This document shows positions 52,473-61,414 of a DNA stretch of 64,000 nt, one piece after another. The stretch lies in assembly GCF_001429725.1 (NCBI RefSeq), contig NZ_LMHV01000005.1, forward strand, positions 23,449 through 87,448, in the 5' to 3' direction. Under the pieces are notes generated by a model. That model did no database searches. It worked only from the letters and a program-made list of their open reading frames with translations, and had not been told where the DNA came from. Source of the stretch: Rhizobium sp. Root708. GTDB taxonomy: Bacteria; Pseudomonadota; Alphaproteobacteria; Rhizobiales; Rhizobiaceae. How positions within the stretch are numbered: position 1 is the stretch's first letter; each line of letters begins with the position of its first letter. A program made the translations under genes and the position numbers.

Positions 52473-53293
52473 AAGTTCTGAAGACAATTCCACTGACGGC
52501 GTGGATCGGTTTGACGATCGTTGCCGTCAACCTCATCTTTTTTGCCTTTGGTCCGCTGATAGCGCCCTATGGACAGGAGCAGATCGTCGGCGGGCCGTTT
52601 GATCCTCCTTCCGCGGATTTCTGGTTCGGCCTTGATCAGAACGGTCGTGACATGGTTTCGCGCCTTCTCTACGGCGCCCAGATGTCGATCGGCGTATCGC
52701 TGTCGGCTTCCCTGATTTCCTTTGCTGTCGGCGTGCCGCTCGGTTTCCTCGCCGCGATTTTCGGCGGTTGGGTCGACACCGTCCTGTCGCGCATCATCGA
52801 TACGGTCATGTGCATTCCGGTGCTGATCTCGGCGTTGGTCGTGCTCCAGGCCCTGGGCTCGTCGCTGCCGGTGCTGATCATCACCATCGCTCTGCTCGAT
52901 TCCACCCGCGTCTTCCGTCTGGCCCGAATTGTCGCCCAGGGTGTCAATGTCCTGGAGTATGCCGAAACCGCGCGCCTTCGGGGCGAGGGGCTCGGATGGT
53001 TGATCCGCAAGGAAATCCTGCCCAACACGCTGCCGCCGTTGATCGCGGAATTCGGCTTGCGCTTCTGCTTCACCTTCCTGTTCGTGGCCGGCTTGTCGTT
53101 CCTCGGGCTTGGCATTCAGCCGCCGTTCGCCGATTGGGGCGGCATGGTGAAGGATAATCAGCAGGCGATCCTCTACGGCCTCTACGCGCCGCTCTTTCCT
53201 GCTGCCGCAATCGCCATCCTCACCATTGGCGTCAATCTGGTTGTCGATTGGCTGCTAGCCACCCGAACTGCGGTACAGGGGGCCGACCGATGA
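52469..53293 (+). CDS. ABC transporter permease, DppC type (second system)
   Basis: A 274-residue permease. The periplasmic loop ends FWFGLDQNGRDMVSRLLYGA, the coupling loop is YAETARLRGEGLGWLIRKEI, and the C-terminus has the family's FLGLGIQPPFADWG. Overlaps by ATGA with genes on both sides. Confidence 0.92.
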   Translation: MKVLKTIPLTAWIGLTIVAVNLIFFAFGPLIAPYGQEQIVGGPFDPPSADFWFGLDQNGRDMVSRLLYGAQMSIGVSLSASLISFAVGVPLGFLAAIFGGWVDTVLSRIIDTVMCIPVLISALVVLQALGSSLPVLIITIALLDSTRVFRLARIVAQGVNVLEYAETARLRGEGLGWLIRKEILPNTLPPLIAEFGLRFCFTFLFVAGLSFLGLGIQPPFADWGGMVKDNQQAILYGLYAPLFPAAAIAILTIGVNLVVDWLLATRTAVQGADR

Positions 53294-54903
53294 GCGACGA
53301 AACGATCCTTTCCATTCGTGGCCTTGTCGTTAAGGCACCCACGGGCGCCACTCTGGTCGACGGCGTCGATGTGGACCTCGCCCGTGGCGAAGTTCTCGGC
53401 CTCATCGGCGAATCCGGTGCCGGCAAGTCGACGATCGGCCTTGCCGCGATGGGCTACGGCCGCGGTGGCTGCCGCATTACCGACGGACGTATCGTTGTCG
53501 GCACGACATCGCTGATGGATGGAACGCGCGCGACGCGAGAAGGGGTGCGCGGGGCGAAGATTGCCTACGTTGCGCAAAGTGCTGCGGCCTCGTTCAACCC
53601 CGCCAAGCGCATCGGCCAGCAGATCATGGAAGGGCCGCTTTATCACGGTCTCATGAACCGCGCCGAGACCGAAAGCTGGATGCTGGAGCTGTTGACTGCT
53701 CTGCAGTTGCCGGATCCCAGCACCTTCGCACAGCGCTACCCCCATCAGGTCTCCGGTGGTCAGCTGCAGCGCGCGATGGTCGCGATGGCGATGGCATGCC
53801 GTCCCGACATCCTGGTGCTCGACGAGCCGACGACCGCGCTTGACGTCACGACGCAGATCGAGGTCCTGGCGCTCCTGCGAGGGCTCATCCAGCGCTATAA
53901 CACCGCTGCTCTCTACATCACCCACGACCTTGCCGTCGTGGCGCAGATCGCCGACCGCATCATGGTGCTGCGGCACGGTAAGATGGTTGAGTTGGGAACG
54001 GCGGCGGAGGTGCTTGAGGCGCCGAAGCAGGACTATACCCGCAGGCTCGTCGCCGAACGCGAAGCAAGCATTGTCGGGGATCGCTCGTCGCATCGGGCGG
54101 GCGACATTCTGCTCGAGGTGAAGGACGCGGTCGCGTTTTACGGCAAGAAGCAGGTGCTGACGGACGTTTCGTGCCAGATCCGGCGCGGCGAAACACTCGC
54201 CGTGGTCGGCGAATCCGGTTCGGGAAAATCGACGCTTGCGCGTGTGATCGCCGGTCTTCCACCGCATGGCACCGGCACCATCGACCTTGAAGGTCAACGC
54301 CTTGCCGCGGCCTATCGAAAGCGTTCGAAGGAGCAACTGCGTCGCATTCAGCTCGTCTACCAATTGCCGGATGTCGCGCTCAATCCGCGCCAGACCGTCG
54401 GTGAGATCATTGGCAGGCCGATGTCGTTCTACTTCGGAATGAAAGACAGGGCTCGCCGCGCTGAAGTTGCGCGCCTGCTCGAACTGATCGGGCTGCCTGC
54501 CGATTTCGCAGAGCGGCTGCCGGGCGCCCTGTCGGGTGGCCAGAAGCAGCGCGTCTGCATCGCCCGCGCTCTTGCGGCCAAGCCGGACCTGATCATTTGC
54601 GACGAGGTGACTTCCGCGCTCGATCCGCTGGTCGCCGAAGAAATCCTGAAGCTGCTTCGCAAGCTTCAAGACGAACTCAAGGTGTCCTATCTCTTCATCA
54701 CCCATGATCTCGGCGTTGTGAAGCGCCTGGCGGATCGGACCATGGTGATGCAGCATGGACGCGTCGTCGAGGAAGGCGCGACCAGCGAAATCTTCCGGCC
54801 TCCGCATGCACCCTACACCGAGCAGCTGATCGCCTCCGTCCCGGAGCTGCGGCGCGACTGGCTCGATGACGTACTCAAGTCTCGCGGCCAGCCGGCCGCC
54901 TGA
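53290..54903 (+). CDS. ABC transporter ATPase with two fused ABC domains (DppD-DppF type)
   Basis: A 537-residue ATPase that joins the DppD-like and DppF-like domains in one chain. Domain 1: GESGAGKST, VSGGQLQRAMVA, LVLDEPTTALD. Domain 2: GESGSGKST, LSGGQKQRVCIARAL, IICDEVTSALD. The Glu after the second Walker B Asp is followed by Val, a mild change from DEP. The first Dpp system in this window keeps the two as separate genes. Confidence 0.92.
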   Translation: MSDETILSIRGLVVKAPTGATLVDGVDVDLARGEVLGLIGESGAGKSTIGLAAMGYGRGGCRITDGRIVVGTTSLMDGTRATREGVRGAKIAYVAQSAAASFNPAKRIGQQIMEGPLYHGLMNRAETESWMLELLTALQLPDPSTFAQRYPHQVSGGQLQRAMVAMAMACRPDILVLDEPTTALDVTTQIEVLALLRGLIQRYNTAALYITHDLAVVAQIADRIMVLRHGKMVELGTAAEVLEAPKQDYTRRLVAEREASIVGDRSSHRAGDILLEVKDAVAFYGKKQVLTDVSCQIRRGETLAVVGESGSGKSTLARVIAGLPPHGTGTIDLEGQRLAAAYRKRSKEQLRRIQLVYQLPDVALNPRQTVGEIIGRPMSFYFGMKDRARRAEVARLLELIGLPADFAERLPGALSGGQKQRVCIARALAAKPDLIICDEVTSALDPLVAEEILKLLRKLQDELKVSYLFITHDLGVVKRLADRTMVMQHGRVVEEGATSEIFRPPHAPYTEQLIASVPELRRDWLDDVLKSRGQPAA

Positions 54904-54937
54904 CAGCCTATTTCCCCTCATGAATGCTGGAAAGACA

Positions 54938-56944
54938 ATGACCGTCACGGTTGAAGAGCATATTTGGATCACCATGAGCGACGGCGTGCGTCTCGGTGCG
55001 CGCCTGTGGCTGCCTGATGGCGTTGACAACGCGCCGGTACCTGCCGTCCTGGAGTATATCCCCTACCGCAAGCGCGACGGGACACGCGGCCGCGACGAAC
55101 CCATGCACGGCTATTTCGCGGAACAGGGCTATGCCGCCATCCGCGTTGATATGCGTGGCACCGGCGAATCCGACGGCCACATGGCCGACGAGTACCTGAA
55201 GCAGGAGCAGGACGACGCGCTCGAGGTGATCGCCTGGATCGCGGCTCAGCCCTGGAGCGACGGCAACGTCGGCATGATGGGCAAGAGCTGGGGCGGGTTT
55301 AACAGCCTCCAGGTTGCCGCGCGTCGCCCGCCGGCCCTCAAGGCGATCATCACCGCCTATTCCACCGACAATCGCTTCACCGACGATATCCACTACATGG
55401 GCGGCCTGCTGCTCAACGACAATCTCTGGTGGGGCACGATCATGCTGGCCTATCAGAGCCGGCCGCTGGATCCGGAAATCGTCGGCGATGAGTGGCGCGC
55501 GCGCTGGATCGAGCGCCTGGAACAGCTCCCGTTCTTCCCCGGCCTGTGGCTCGAGCACCAGCGGTACGACGAATACTGGAAGCATGGTTCCGTCTGCGAG
55601 GACTGGTCGGCGATCCAGTGCCCGGTCCTGGCGATCGGAGCGTGGGCCGACAGCTATACCAACGCTGTCCCGCGTTTGCTTGAGAACCTGCAGGTGCCGC
55701 GGCGCGGGATCATCGGCCCGTGGGGCCACGTCTATCCGCAGGACGGCGCGCCGGGTCCGGCGATCGGGTTCCTGCAGGAGGCCGTGCGCTGGTGGGATCA
55801 ATGGCTGAAGGGCAAAGACACCGGCGTCATGGACGAGCCGATGCTTCGCGCTTACGTCAGCGACACGATCGAGCCGAACGGATCACGCGATTTTACCCCC
55901 GGTCGCTGGGTCGGCGAGGAGAACTGGCCATCGAAAGAGATCGAGACGCGGCGACTAGTACTCGGCGCCGATCGTGCGATGGGCCCGGCTGCCGTACGGC
56001 AGGGTATGCTTTCGGTCTCGTCTCCGCAGAGCCACGGCAAAGCGGGTGGGGAATGGATGGCCACCGGCTGCATCGGTGAGCATCCGACCGATCAGCGGTT
56101 CGACGACGGCGGCGCATTGGTGTTCGACACCGACGTTCTCGAGCAGGCGTTTGACGTTCTGGGTGCTCCTGTCGTCAAGCTGAAGCTTTCGGCCGACCAG
56201 CCTGTGGCGCAGATTTCGCTGCGTTTGTCGGATGTTCTGCCTGATGGGCGCGTGACACGCGTCAGCTATCAGGTGTTCAACCTCAACCATCACGTCAGTC
56301 ACGAAGCGCCGGAAGCGCTTGTGCCCGGCAAGCCGATGGATGTCGCGATCAAGCTCAACGATTGCGGCTATCGCTTCGAGAAGGGCCACCGCGTCCGTCT
56401 GTCGATTGCGACCGGTTACTGGCCGATGGTGTGGCCGGCACCGGCAGCCGTGACGCTTTCGATCGCGGCCGGTGAGAGCGCTCTTGAGCTTCCCGTGCGT
56501 CCGCAGCGCCAACAGGAGAAGACCGTCGCATTCGAGGCTCCGGCACACGGTCCCTTCACGCCCATCACGCAAGTCGATCCCGGCAGCGTGCGCCGCTGGA
56601 CGGAGCAGGACCACGTCACCGGCCAGACGACCTATGTGACGGAAGGGATCGGCGGGCTCTTTGGCGAGGGCGTTCTGCGTTTCGACGACATCGATACGCA
56701 ACTCGGTCACAGCCTCAAACGGGAACTCACGGTTCATGATGATGATCCGCTCTCGGCTCGCTATGTGCTGACACAGCGCTACGAGATGGGTCGCGATGGT
56801 TGGCGGATCGATATCGCGAGCCGCACCGAAATGCGCTCCGACGCCACGAACTTCTATCTCTCCGGCACGCTGGAGGCGAAGGAGAACGGAACGGTCGTCG
56901 TAACCCGTCAATGGGATCAGACGATCGCACGCGACTTCCTCTGA
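54938..56944 (+). CDS. CocE/NonD-family serine hydrolase (S15 peptidase-like)
   Basis: A 668-residue alpha/beta hydrolase of the CocE/X-Pro dipeptidyl-peptidase group. The N-terminal start is typical (ITMSDGVRLGARLWLP), the oxyanion region is IRVDMRGTGESDG, and the nucleophile Ser is in MMGKSWGGFNSLQVA. The C-terminal jelly-roll (about residues 370-560) follows. It has no signal peptide, so it acts in the cytoplasm on what the transporter imports: peptide amides or esters. ATG 54938 follows GGAAAG; ATG 54920 is an alternative. Confidence 0.87.
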   Translation: MTVTVEEHIWITMSDGVRLGARLWLPDGVDNAPVPAVLEYIPYRKRDGTRGRDEPMHGYFAEQGYAAIRVDMRGTGESDGHMADEYLKQEQDDALEVIAWIAAQPWSDGNVGMMGKSWGGFNSLQVAARRPPALKAIITAYSTDNRFTDDIHYMGGLLLNDNLWWGTIMLAYQSRPLDPEIVGDEWRARWIERLEQLPFFPGLWLEHQRYDEYWKHGSVCEDWSAIQCPVLAIGAWADSYTNAVPRLLENLQVPRRGIIGPWGHVYPQDGAPGPAIGFLQEAVRWWDQWLKGKDTGVMDEPMLRAYVSDTIEPNGSRDFTPGRWVGEENWPSKEIETRRLVLGADRAMGPAAVRQGMLSVSSPQSHGKAGGEWMATGCIGEHPTDQRFDDGGALVFDTDVLEQAFDVLGAPVVKLKLSADQPVAQISLRLSDVLPDGRVTRVSYQVFNLNHHVSHEAPEALVPGKPMDVAIKLNDCGYRFEKGHRVRLSIATGYWPMVWPAPAAVTLSIAAGESALELPVRPQRQQEKTVAFEAPAHGPFTPITQVDPGSVRRWTEQDHVTGQTTYVTEGIGGLFGEGVLRFDDIDTQLGHSLKRELTVHDDDPLSARYVLTQRYEMGRDGWRIDIASRTEMRSDATNFYLSGTLEAKENGTVVVTRQWDQTIARDFL

Positions 56945-56980
56945 CACGGAACCGCCTGGTCCCAAGCAGGCGATGTTCTC

Positions 56981-57013
56981 ACGGTGACCGGGCACGTGCT
57001 GCCCGGTCACCGT
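56981..57013 (+). terminator. Strong hairpin after the hydrolase operon
   Basis: ACGGTGACCGGGCA and its exact complement form a 14-bp stem with the five-base loop CGTGC, 37 bases after the hydrolase stop, followed by GTTCCATTCC. It most likely ends the operon. The remaining bases to 57175 hold no supported gene; GTAGG-N8-CCTAC near 57125 is a weak dyad. Confidence 0.75.
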
Positions 57014-57175
57014 GTTCCATTCCGCACCTATATTGCAGCGTGAGTTAGCTTCCGTTCCACGCTTTCGATCGGCCGAATTGCCGTCGTCGCGGACCCTTTT
57101 GAGGGTAATTGTTAGGATTTCTCGGGTAGGTAGATTTGCCTACAGATATCCTTCGATTAGTGCCATCGGAACACC

Positions 57176-57535
57176 ATGAGCGAATTCCAGAACAGAGCCG
57201 TCCGCCTTATCACCGCTTGCGAAGGGGAAGGTGCGCTTGCGGATCTGCCAAAGCGCTTCAGCAACCTCCTGACTGGAATCGCGGAACTGCACAATGTCGT
57301 GGGCAAGCCTGTCGACAATGTCGATCTCGCCAAGTTGCAGGGCCAATCCAAAGGCCAGGCGCGTAGCGTCGACGTCGTGATCGGCGACCTCATGAGAGAG
57401 CTGGCCGCAATCGGCTACCTCCACGACATCGATATCATGCAGGCCGGTTACAACGGGCTCGATAGCCGCCTGCAGGACATCAAGCGGTTGCTGAAGGCTG
57501 CGCAGAGCGATAAACGCGGCGCCGAGCAAGAGTAG
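57176..57535 (+). CDS. Hypothetical protein (119 aa)
   Basis: Unrecognised 119-residue soluble, mainly helical protein (LITACEGEGALADLPKRFSN... VDVVIGDLMRELAAIGYLHD). No membrane segment or known motif. The ribosome site before ATG 57176 is weak (CGGAAC). The even codon pattern along the frame and the absence of a better overlapping frame support it as a real gene. Confidence 0.55.
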   Translation: MSEFQNRAVRLITACEGEGALADLPKRFSNLLTGIAELHNVVGKPVDNVDLAKLQGQSKGQARSVDVVIGDLMRELAAIGYLHDIDIMQAGYNGLDSRLQDIKRLLKAAQSDKRGAEQE

Positions 57536-57653
57536 AACCGGAAATACGGCTCGGACTTTGCCTTGCGCATCTGTCTGCGCTCTGTGCTATCGATAGACCT
57601 CGGAAGCGATTTGGCTGTTTGCTTCTCTTCGTGCAAACGATAAACCTCCAGGC

Positions 57654-58769
57654 ATGCGATACGAAATCGATGCTTCGCTGATCAAACAGCTGCTGCCGGA
57701 CATCGTTATGGCCGAGGACGGTCTGGCTCGCCTTGATGAGCGTGCGCAACGCTCGTCGGTCGCGCAGGGCTTTGCCGAACGTGGGCACTTTTTCGATGCC
57801 GTCGGCGCGATGTGGGTGGCGGGAGAACTGGTCCATGTCGAAGATCTCGTCCTGCACGACGCGCATATGGATAGCCGGGCGCCGAGCCACGAGCTGACCA
57901 TCGCCCACGCCGTCTTGCGAGCGAGGCGGCGGCTTTGGACGAGCGATGCGAACTGGCCGCTGACCAGGGCTGGCCTTGCCGTGCTTTCGGGCGCCGCTGG
58001 CTACGCGGGAGAGGCTTCGCGAACCGGCGCGGCAGAACCCAATGAAGATGAAGACACCGAGACGTTGCTTTCCGCCGAACTCGCCGAGATTGATGCCGTG
58101 CTCGAGCGCTCCACCAGGCTTCTCGATGAGCATCTCGGAAAGCCGGTTTCGGATCAATCGACAAGACCTGCGCCGTCGAAGGCCGCCGGTGATCCGATGG
58201 GACTGTTCGACGACGAGGAGTGGGACGAAGCCTCGCGTTTGCACGAGTGGTGTCGTCTCATTCCTCTGGCCGACACGATGCCGTGCGTGCTTGGGGCGGC
58301 CCTCCTGTTCGAGGGTTGGGAAAAAATCGAGCCCTTGCGGCGGCAACACTGGCTAGGCGGCTTGCTGGTATCGAGTTATCTCCGCGCCCGCGGAAAGGTC
58401 ACGTCCCACCTGTTTTCCTTCCACGCCGGTCTACGGACGGTTCGCCATGAACTCCGGCGCGCAAAAGACCGTCGCACGCGGCTGCAGGCTTTTCTGCAGG
58501 GGATGGCGGAAGGCGCGGCTCTGGGGATGAAGGAGATGGATCGGTTATCGCTCGCGCATACGCAGATGGAGCTTCGTTTCAGGGATCGCCGCTCCAACAG
58601 CAGTCTTCCCGAGCTTGCCGACTTCATTCTGTCCCGCCCGATCGTTTCCTCGGCAATGGTGGCCAAGGAATTGGGGGTCACCAGCCGTGGTGCGCTCAAT
58701 CTGCTGAATGATATCGGTGTGCGAGAGATTACCGGCCGTGGCCGATATCGCGCCTGGGGCATTCTCTAA
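57654..58769 (+). CDS. DUF1612 / HTH protein of the RHE_PE00001 family
   Basis: A 371-residue protein with a DUF1612 region and a C-terminal helix-turn-helix (MVAKELGVTSRGALNLLNDI followed by EITGRGRYRAWGIL). This family is largely restricted to Rhizobiales and is often found on their plasmids and chromids. The N-terminal half resembles Fic/DOC-linked regulators (AELVHVEDLVLHDAHMD), but no enzymatic motif is visible. It is probably a DNA-binding protein of unknown target. Confidence 0.8.
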   Translation: MRYEIDASLIKQLLPDIVMAEDGLARLDERAQRSSVAQGFAERGHFFDAVGAMWVAGELVHVEDLVLHDAHMDSRAPSHELTIAHAVLRARRRLWTSDANWPLTRAGLAVLSGAAGYAGEASRTGAAEPNEDEDTETLLSAELAEIDAVLERSTRLLDEHLGKPVSDQSTRPAPSKAAGDPMGLFDDEEWDEASRLHEWCRLIPLADTMPCVLGAALLFEGWEKIEPLRRQHWLGGLLVSSYLRARGKVTSHLFSFHAGLRTVRHELRRAKDRRTRLQAFLQGMAEGAALGMKEMDRLSLAHTQMELRFRDRRSNSSLPELADFILSRPIVSSAMVAKELGVTSRGALNLLNDIGVREITGRGRYRAWGIL

Positions 58770-58816
58770 AAGTAAAGAGGGGCCGTGTTTCTCACACGAC
58801 CCCCGATGGGTGAACA

Positions 58817-58853
58817 CCCGATCCGCGCATCCTGTCACAGAGTGCGGATCGGG
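58817..58853. terminator. Hairpin between convergent DUF1612 and BI-1 genes
   Basis: CCCGATCCGC pairs with GCGGATCGGG across a 17-base loop. Directly next to it is the 12-base palindrome GCGCTCGAGCGC (58853-58864). It lies between genes ending at 58769 (plus) and 58893 (minus), so it may end both transcripts. Confidence 0.55.
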
Positions 58854-58892
58854 CGCTCGAGCGCTTCCATTGCCCCCAGAAGCGCTTGTCTC

Positions 58893-59609
58893 TTATTCCC
58901 GCTCGCCCGTGAAGTTGAGCAGCAGCTGGAAGATGTTGACGAAGTTCAGGTAGAGCGAGAGCGCGCCGAAGACGGCCAGCTTCTGGTTCGATTCCTGATC
59001 GTGGTTTTCCGAAAACTGTTCCTTGATGTTCTGCGTGTCGTAGGCGGTCAGGCCGACGAAGACGACGATGCCGATGACCGAGATCGCGAACTGCAGAGCG
59101 CTCGAGCCAAGGAAGATGTTGACCACGCTGGCAATCACCACACCGATCAAGCCCATCATCAGGAACGAGCCCATGCGGGACAGGTCACGCTTGGTCACGT
59201 AGCCATAGAGGCTGGTCGTGCCGAACATCGTGGCCGCAATGAAGAAGGTGCGCGCGATGCTGGTTCCAGTGAAGACCAGGAAAACGGAGGCGAGCGACAG
59301 GCCCATGACGGCACAGAAAGCCCAGAAAGTCATCTGCGCAGCGCTTGCCGACATCGTCTGGATCTTGAAAGAGAAGAAGAAGACGAAGGCGAGCGGCGCC
59401 AGCATGACCACCCACTTCAACGGCGACTGGAAGATCGGCACGTAAAGCGCAGGGGTGCTGCCAACGATGAAGGCCACCATGCCTGTGATGACGAGGCCGA
59501 TGCCCATGTAGTTGTAAACGCGCAGCATGTGCTGGCGCAAGCCTTCGTCGAACATCGCCTGAGAGCCGGCGGCCGAGCCGAGGCCATAGCGGGGATTGAT
59601 CGGGTTCAT
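58893..59609 (-). CDS. Bax inhibitor-1 / YccA family membrane protein
   Basis: A 238-residue inner-membrane protein with seven hydrophobic helices, of the BI-1 (TMBIM) family, some of whose bacterial members are calcium-leak channels. Late markers are GLTAYDTQNIKEQF and ALSLYLNFVNIFQLLL, with the C-terminal acidic end. ATG 59609 has GAGGAG just upstream. It starts 19 bases after the anti-sigma gene, so it may belong to the sigma regulon, which is not a usual arrangement. Confidence 0.9.
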   Translation of the reverse strand: MNPINPRYGLGSAAGSQAMFDEGLRQHMLRVYNYMGIGLVITGMVAFIVGSTPALYVPIFQSPLKWVVMLAPLAFVFFFSFKIQTMSASAAQMTFWAFCAVMGLSLASVFLVFTGTSIARTFFIAATMFGTTSLYGYVTKRDLSRMGSFLMMGLIGVVIASVVNIFLGSSALQFAISVIGIVVFVGLTAYDTQNIKEQFSENHDQESNQKLAVFGALSLYLNFVNIFQLLLNFTGERE

Positions 59610-59628
59610 ACTGATCTCCTCGAGTGAA

Positions 59629-60393
59629 CTAGTATAAGGTTCGGACAAGCTGTTCAGCTGCCCGGTCCAATGGAATCGTGCGGTCGCCGGCGACGAGCGC
59701 ATAGGCGACGTCGCCGATCTGCCAGTAGGCAACCTCCGCGTTGTCCAGCGCCATGTGCTTCACGGACTGAACGGCGAAGGCGCCGGGGCGGACCGCAAAC
59801 AGCGAGAGCTGCTTGCCTTCGTTCGTGTCCAGCGAAACCTCGACGCTCGGTCCGAATTCGGAGGGGAATATCTGCACATCGGCTATCGTCCAATCCGAGG
59901 GGAGCTGCGGCATCACCACGGCGGTTGCCGCACGAATGTCTTCCGGTTTGTAGACTGTGGTCGGTTGGGATACGGACTGGCGCACGAGAGCCGTCTTGTA
60001 GGCGCGCACGGCATCTTCGACGAACGCCGGCGCCGGAACCGAGGCTGCCACTTCCGTCGCCGTGAAGGCGCCAAAAGAGGTGTGGGCGACCCATCCGGCC
60101 GCAACCATAACCGCAACCGCGGCTATGCGCTGAACGGCGTGAAAGAAGCGGCCATAAGCCAAACCTCTTTCGAGCCTGCGTGCGGCGTCGCGGGTTTCCG
60201 GACGACCAAAGGCGCTCTCGTTCACAAGGGCCAGTCTGAGTTCGCCCTTGATGCTGAGATCGGCCATGACCTTGGCCGCCGTAGCCGGGTTCTCCGACAG
60301 GTAGGATTCAACCTGAATTCGGCGTGCGACATCGAGTTCGCCGTCGACATACGCATCGAGATCGGCATCGACGATTGGATCAGTTATTTTCAT
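59629..60393 (-). CDS. Anti-sigma factor, membrane-bound
   Basis: A 254-residue protein with a cytoplasmic N-domain (DLDAYVDGELDVARRIQVESYL, the anti-sigma pattern), one membrane helix (IAAVAVMVAAGWVAHTSF) and a periplasmic C-domain. The Zn-binding His-Cys motif of classical ZAS domains is not present, so binding must be metal-free. It overlaps the sigma gene by 14 bases, consistent with a sigma/anti-sigma pair held at the membrane until a periplasmic signal arrives. Confidence 0.87.
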   Translation of the reverse strand: MKITDPIVDADLDAYVDGELDVARRIQVESYLSENPATAAKVMADLSIKGELRLALVNESAFGRPETRDAARRLERGLAYGRFFHAVQRIAAVAVMVAAGWVAHTSFGAFTATEVAASVPAPAFVEDAVRAYKTALVRQSVSQPTTVYKPEDIRAATAVVMPQLPSDWTIADVQIFPSEFGPSVEVSLDTNEGKQLSLFAVRPGAFAVQSVKHMALDNAEVAYWQIGDVAYALVAGDRTIPLDRAAEQLVRTLY

Positions 60394-60919
60394 TGCCGCC
60401 TCCTTCGATCAATCTCAGGTGTTTCTTTCGGGGTGCCCCTTCTTCGAACTCCCGCAATTGCGCTCGCGCTCGCGAGATGCGCGACATCAGAGTTCCGATC
60501 GGAATACCAAGAGCCGTCGCAGCTTCCTGATAGGAGAGATCCTCGATCGCCACGAGATGCAGTGCTTCGCGTTGCTCTTCCGGAAGCTCGAAGAATGCTT
60601 CGCGGACCTGCTTGAGGCGCACGGCATGTTCCTGGCCGGCCGGCAGAGACTGGTCGGCCTGGGCGGCGGCCTCATCGTGCCGCCGTATCAGGGACCGGCT
60701 CTGCCGGACGCGGTCTATGTGAGCGTTATGCAGAATCGAGAGCAACCACGTACGCAAGTTACCAGCCCGACGGAAGCTCTGCCTCTTTTCAAATGCCCGG
60801 ATTAAGGCATCATGGACCAGATCCTCCGCCTCGTCCGAATTGCGCACCAGCGAACGGGCGTAGCGCCGAAGCGCTGCCAGCTGGCCAATGACATCAAAGG
60901 GGCGTTCTTTCCGTTCCAT
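60380..60919 (-). CDS. ECF-type RNA polymerase sigma factor
   Basis: A 179-residue ECF sigma. Region 2 is seen as AEDLVHDALIRAFEKRQSF and NLRTWLLSILHNAHIDRVRQ; region 4 as PEEQREALHLVAIEDLSYQEAATALGIPIGTLMSRISRARAQLRE. It directs polymerase to a stress regulon and normally autoregulates. A fitting promoter lies just upstream (60927-60954). The signal and regulon are unknown; the BI-1 gene downstream may be one target. Confidence 0.92.
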   Translation of the reverse strand: MERKERPFDVIGQLAALRRYARSLVRNSDEAEDLVHDALIRAFEKRQSFRRAGNLRTWLLSILHNAHIDRVRQSRSLIRRHDEAAAQADQSLPAGQEHAVRLKQVREAFFELPEEQREALHLVAIEDLSYQEAATALGIPIGTLMSRISRARAQLREFEEGAPRKKHLRLIEGGGNENN

Positions 60920-60926
60920 GATTGAG

Positions 60927-60954
60927 TATACGGAGCAGCGTGACGATTTATTCC
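60927..60954 (-). promoter_or_regulatory. ECF-type autoregulatory promoter (GGAATA-N16-CGTATA)
   Basis: On the minus strand GGAATA (60954-60949) and CGTATA (60932-60927) are 16 bases apart, the spacing of ECF promoters. The -10 ends only seven bases before the sigma ATG at 60919, so transcription would begin at or next to the start codon. That implies a leaderless or nearly leaderless mRNA, and indeed no ribosome site is seen. A GGAACC at 60984-60989 may be a second -35. Confidence 0.5.
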
Positions 60955-61009
60955 CGGCTAGATGAAAAAAATCGAAATTACCGGTTCCGCCACGAGCAAA
61001 GGCCCGGTC

Positions 61010-61405
61010 TCAGGGCGCTGCTCCGTCCGATAACTCCTCAAGAATGGGACAATCCGGCCGTTCGGTTCCATGGCACGAATGGACGAGATGTTCGAGCGTC
61101 TGGCGCAATTGCGTGAGCTCCCGGATCTTGCGATCGATCTCCGCCAGCTTGGCCACGGTCAATTCGCGGACGTCGCCACTTGCGCGGCTCTTGTCGTCGT
61201 AAAGCGCCAGAAGCTGGCGACATTCTTCGACGGAGAAGCCGAGACCGCGGGCGCGATGGAGAAAGCGTAGCTTGTGCACGTCGGCCGCCGCGTAATCGCG
61301 GTAACCGTTGGTTGCGCGATCCGGCCGGATCAGTCCGATGTCCTCGTAGTAGCGGATGGTCTTTGACGGCAGGCCGGACTGGTCGGAAGCATCACCGATG
61401 TTCAT
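61010..61405 (-). CDS. hmrR: Copper-responsive MerR-family regulator (HmrR/CueR)
   Basis: A 131-residue MerR regulator. The DNA-binding end is MNIGDASDQSGLPSKTIRYYE; the Cu(I) site is C111-X7-C119 in SCHGTERPDC, with S76 at the position that, in CueR, excludes divalent ions. It is nine bases downstream of the copper ATPase gene in the same operon and should activate the promoter at 63936-63966 when Cu(I) rises. In rhizobia this type is called HmrR. Confidence 0.9.
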   Translation of the reverse strand: MNIGDASDQSGLPSKTIRYYEDIGLIRPDRATNGYRDYAAADVHKLRFLHRARGLGFSVEECRQLLALYDDKSRASGDVRELTVAKLAEIDRKIRELTQLRQTLEHLVHSCHGTERPDCPILEELSDGAAP

Positions 61406-61414
61406 GTCGCTCTC

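Noticed and set aside
53182..55029. 615-codon open frame on the minus strand
   Set aside because: It covers the dual ATPase gene in antisense; the ATPase has all its motifs, so this is a shadow.
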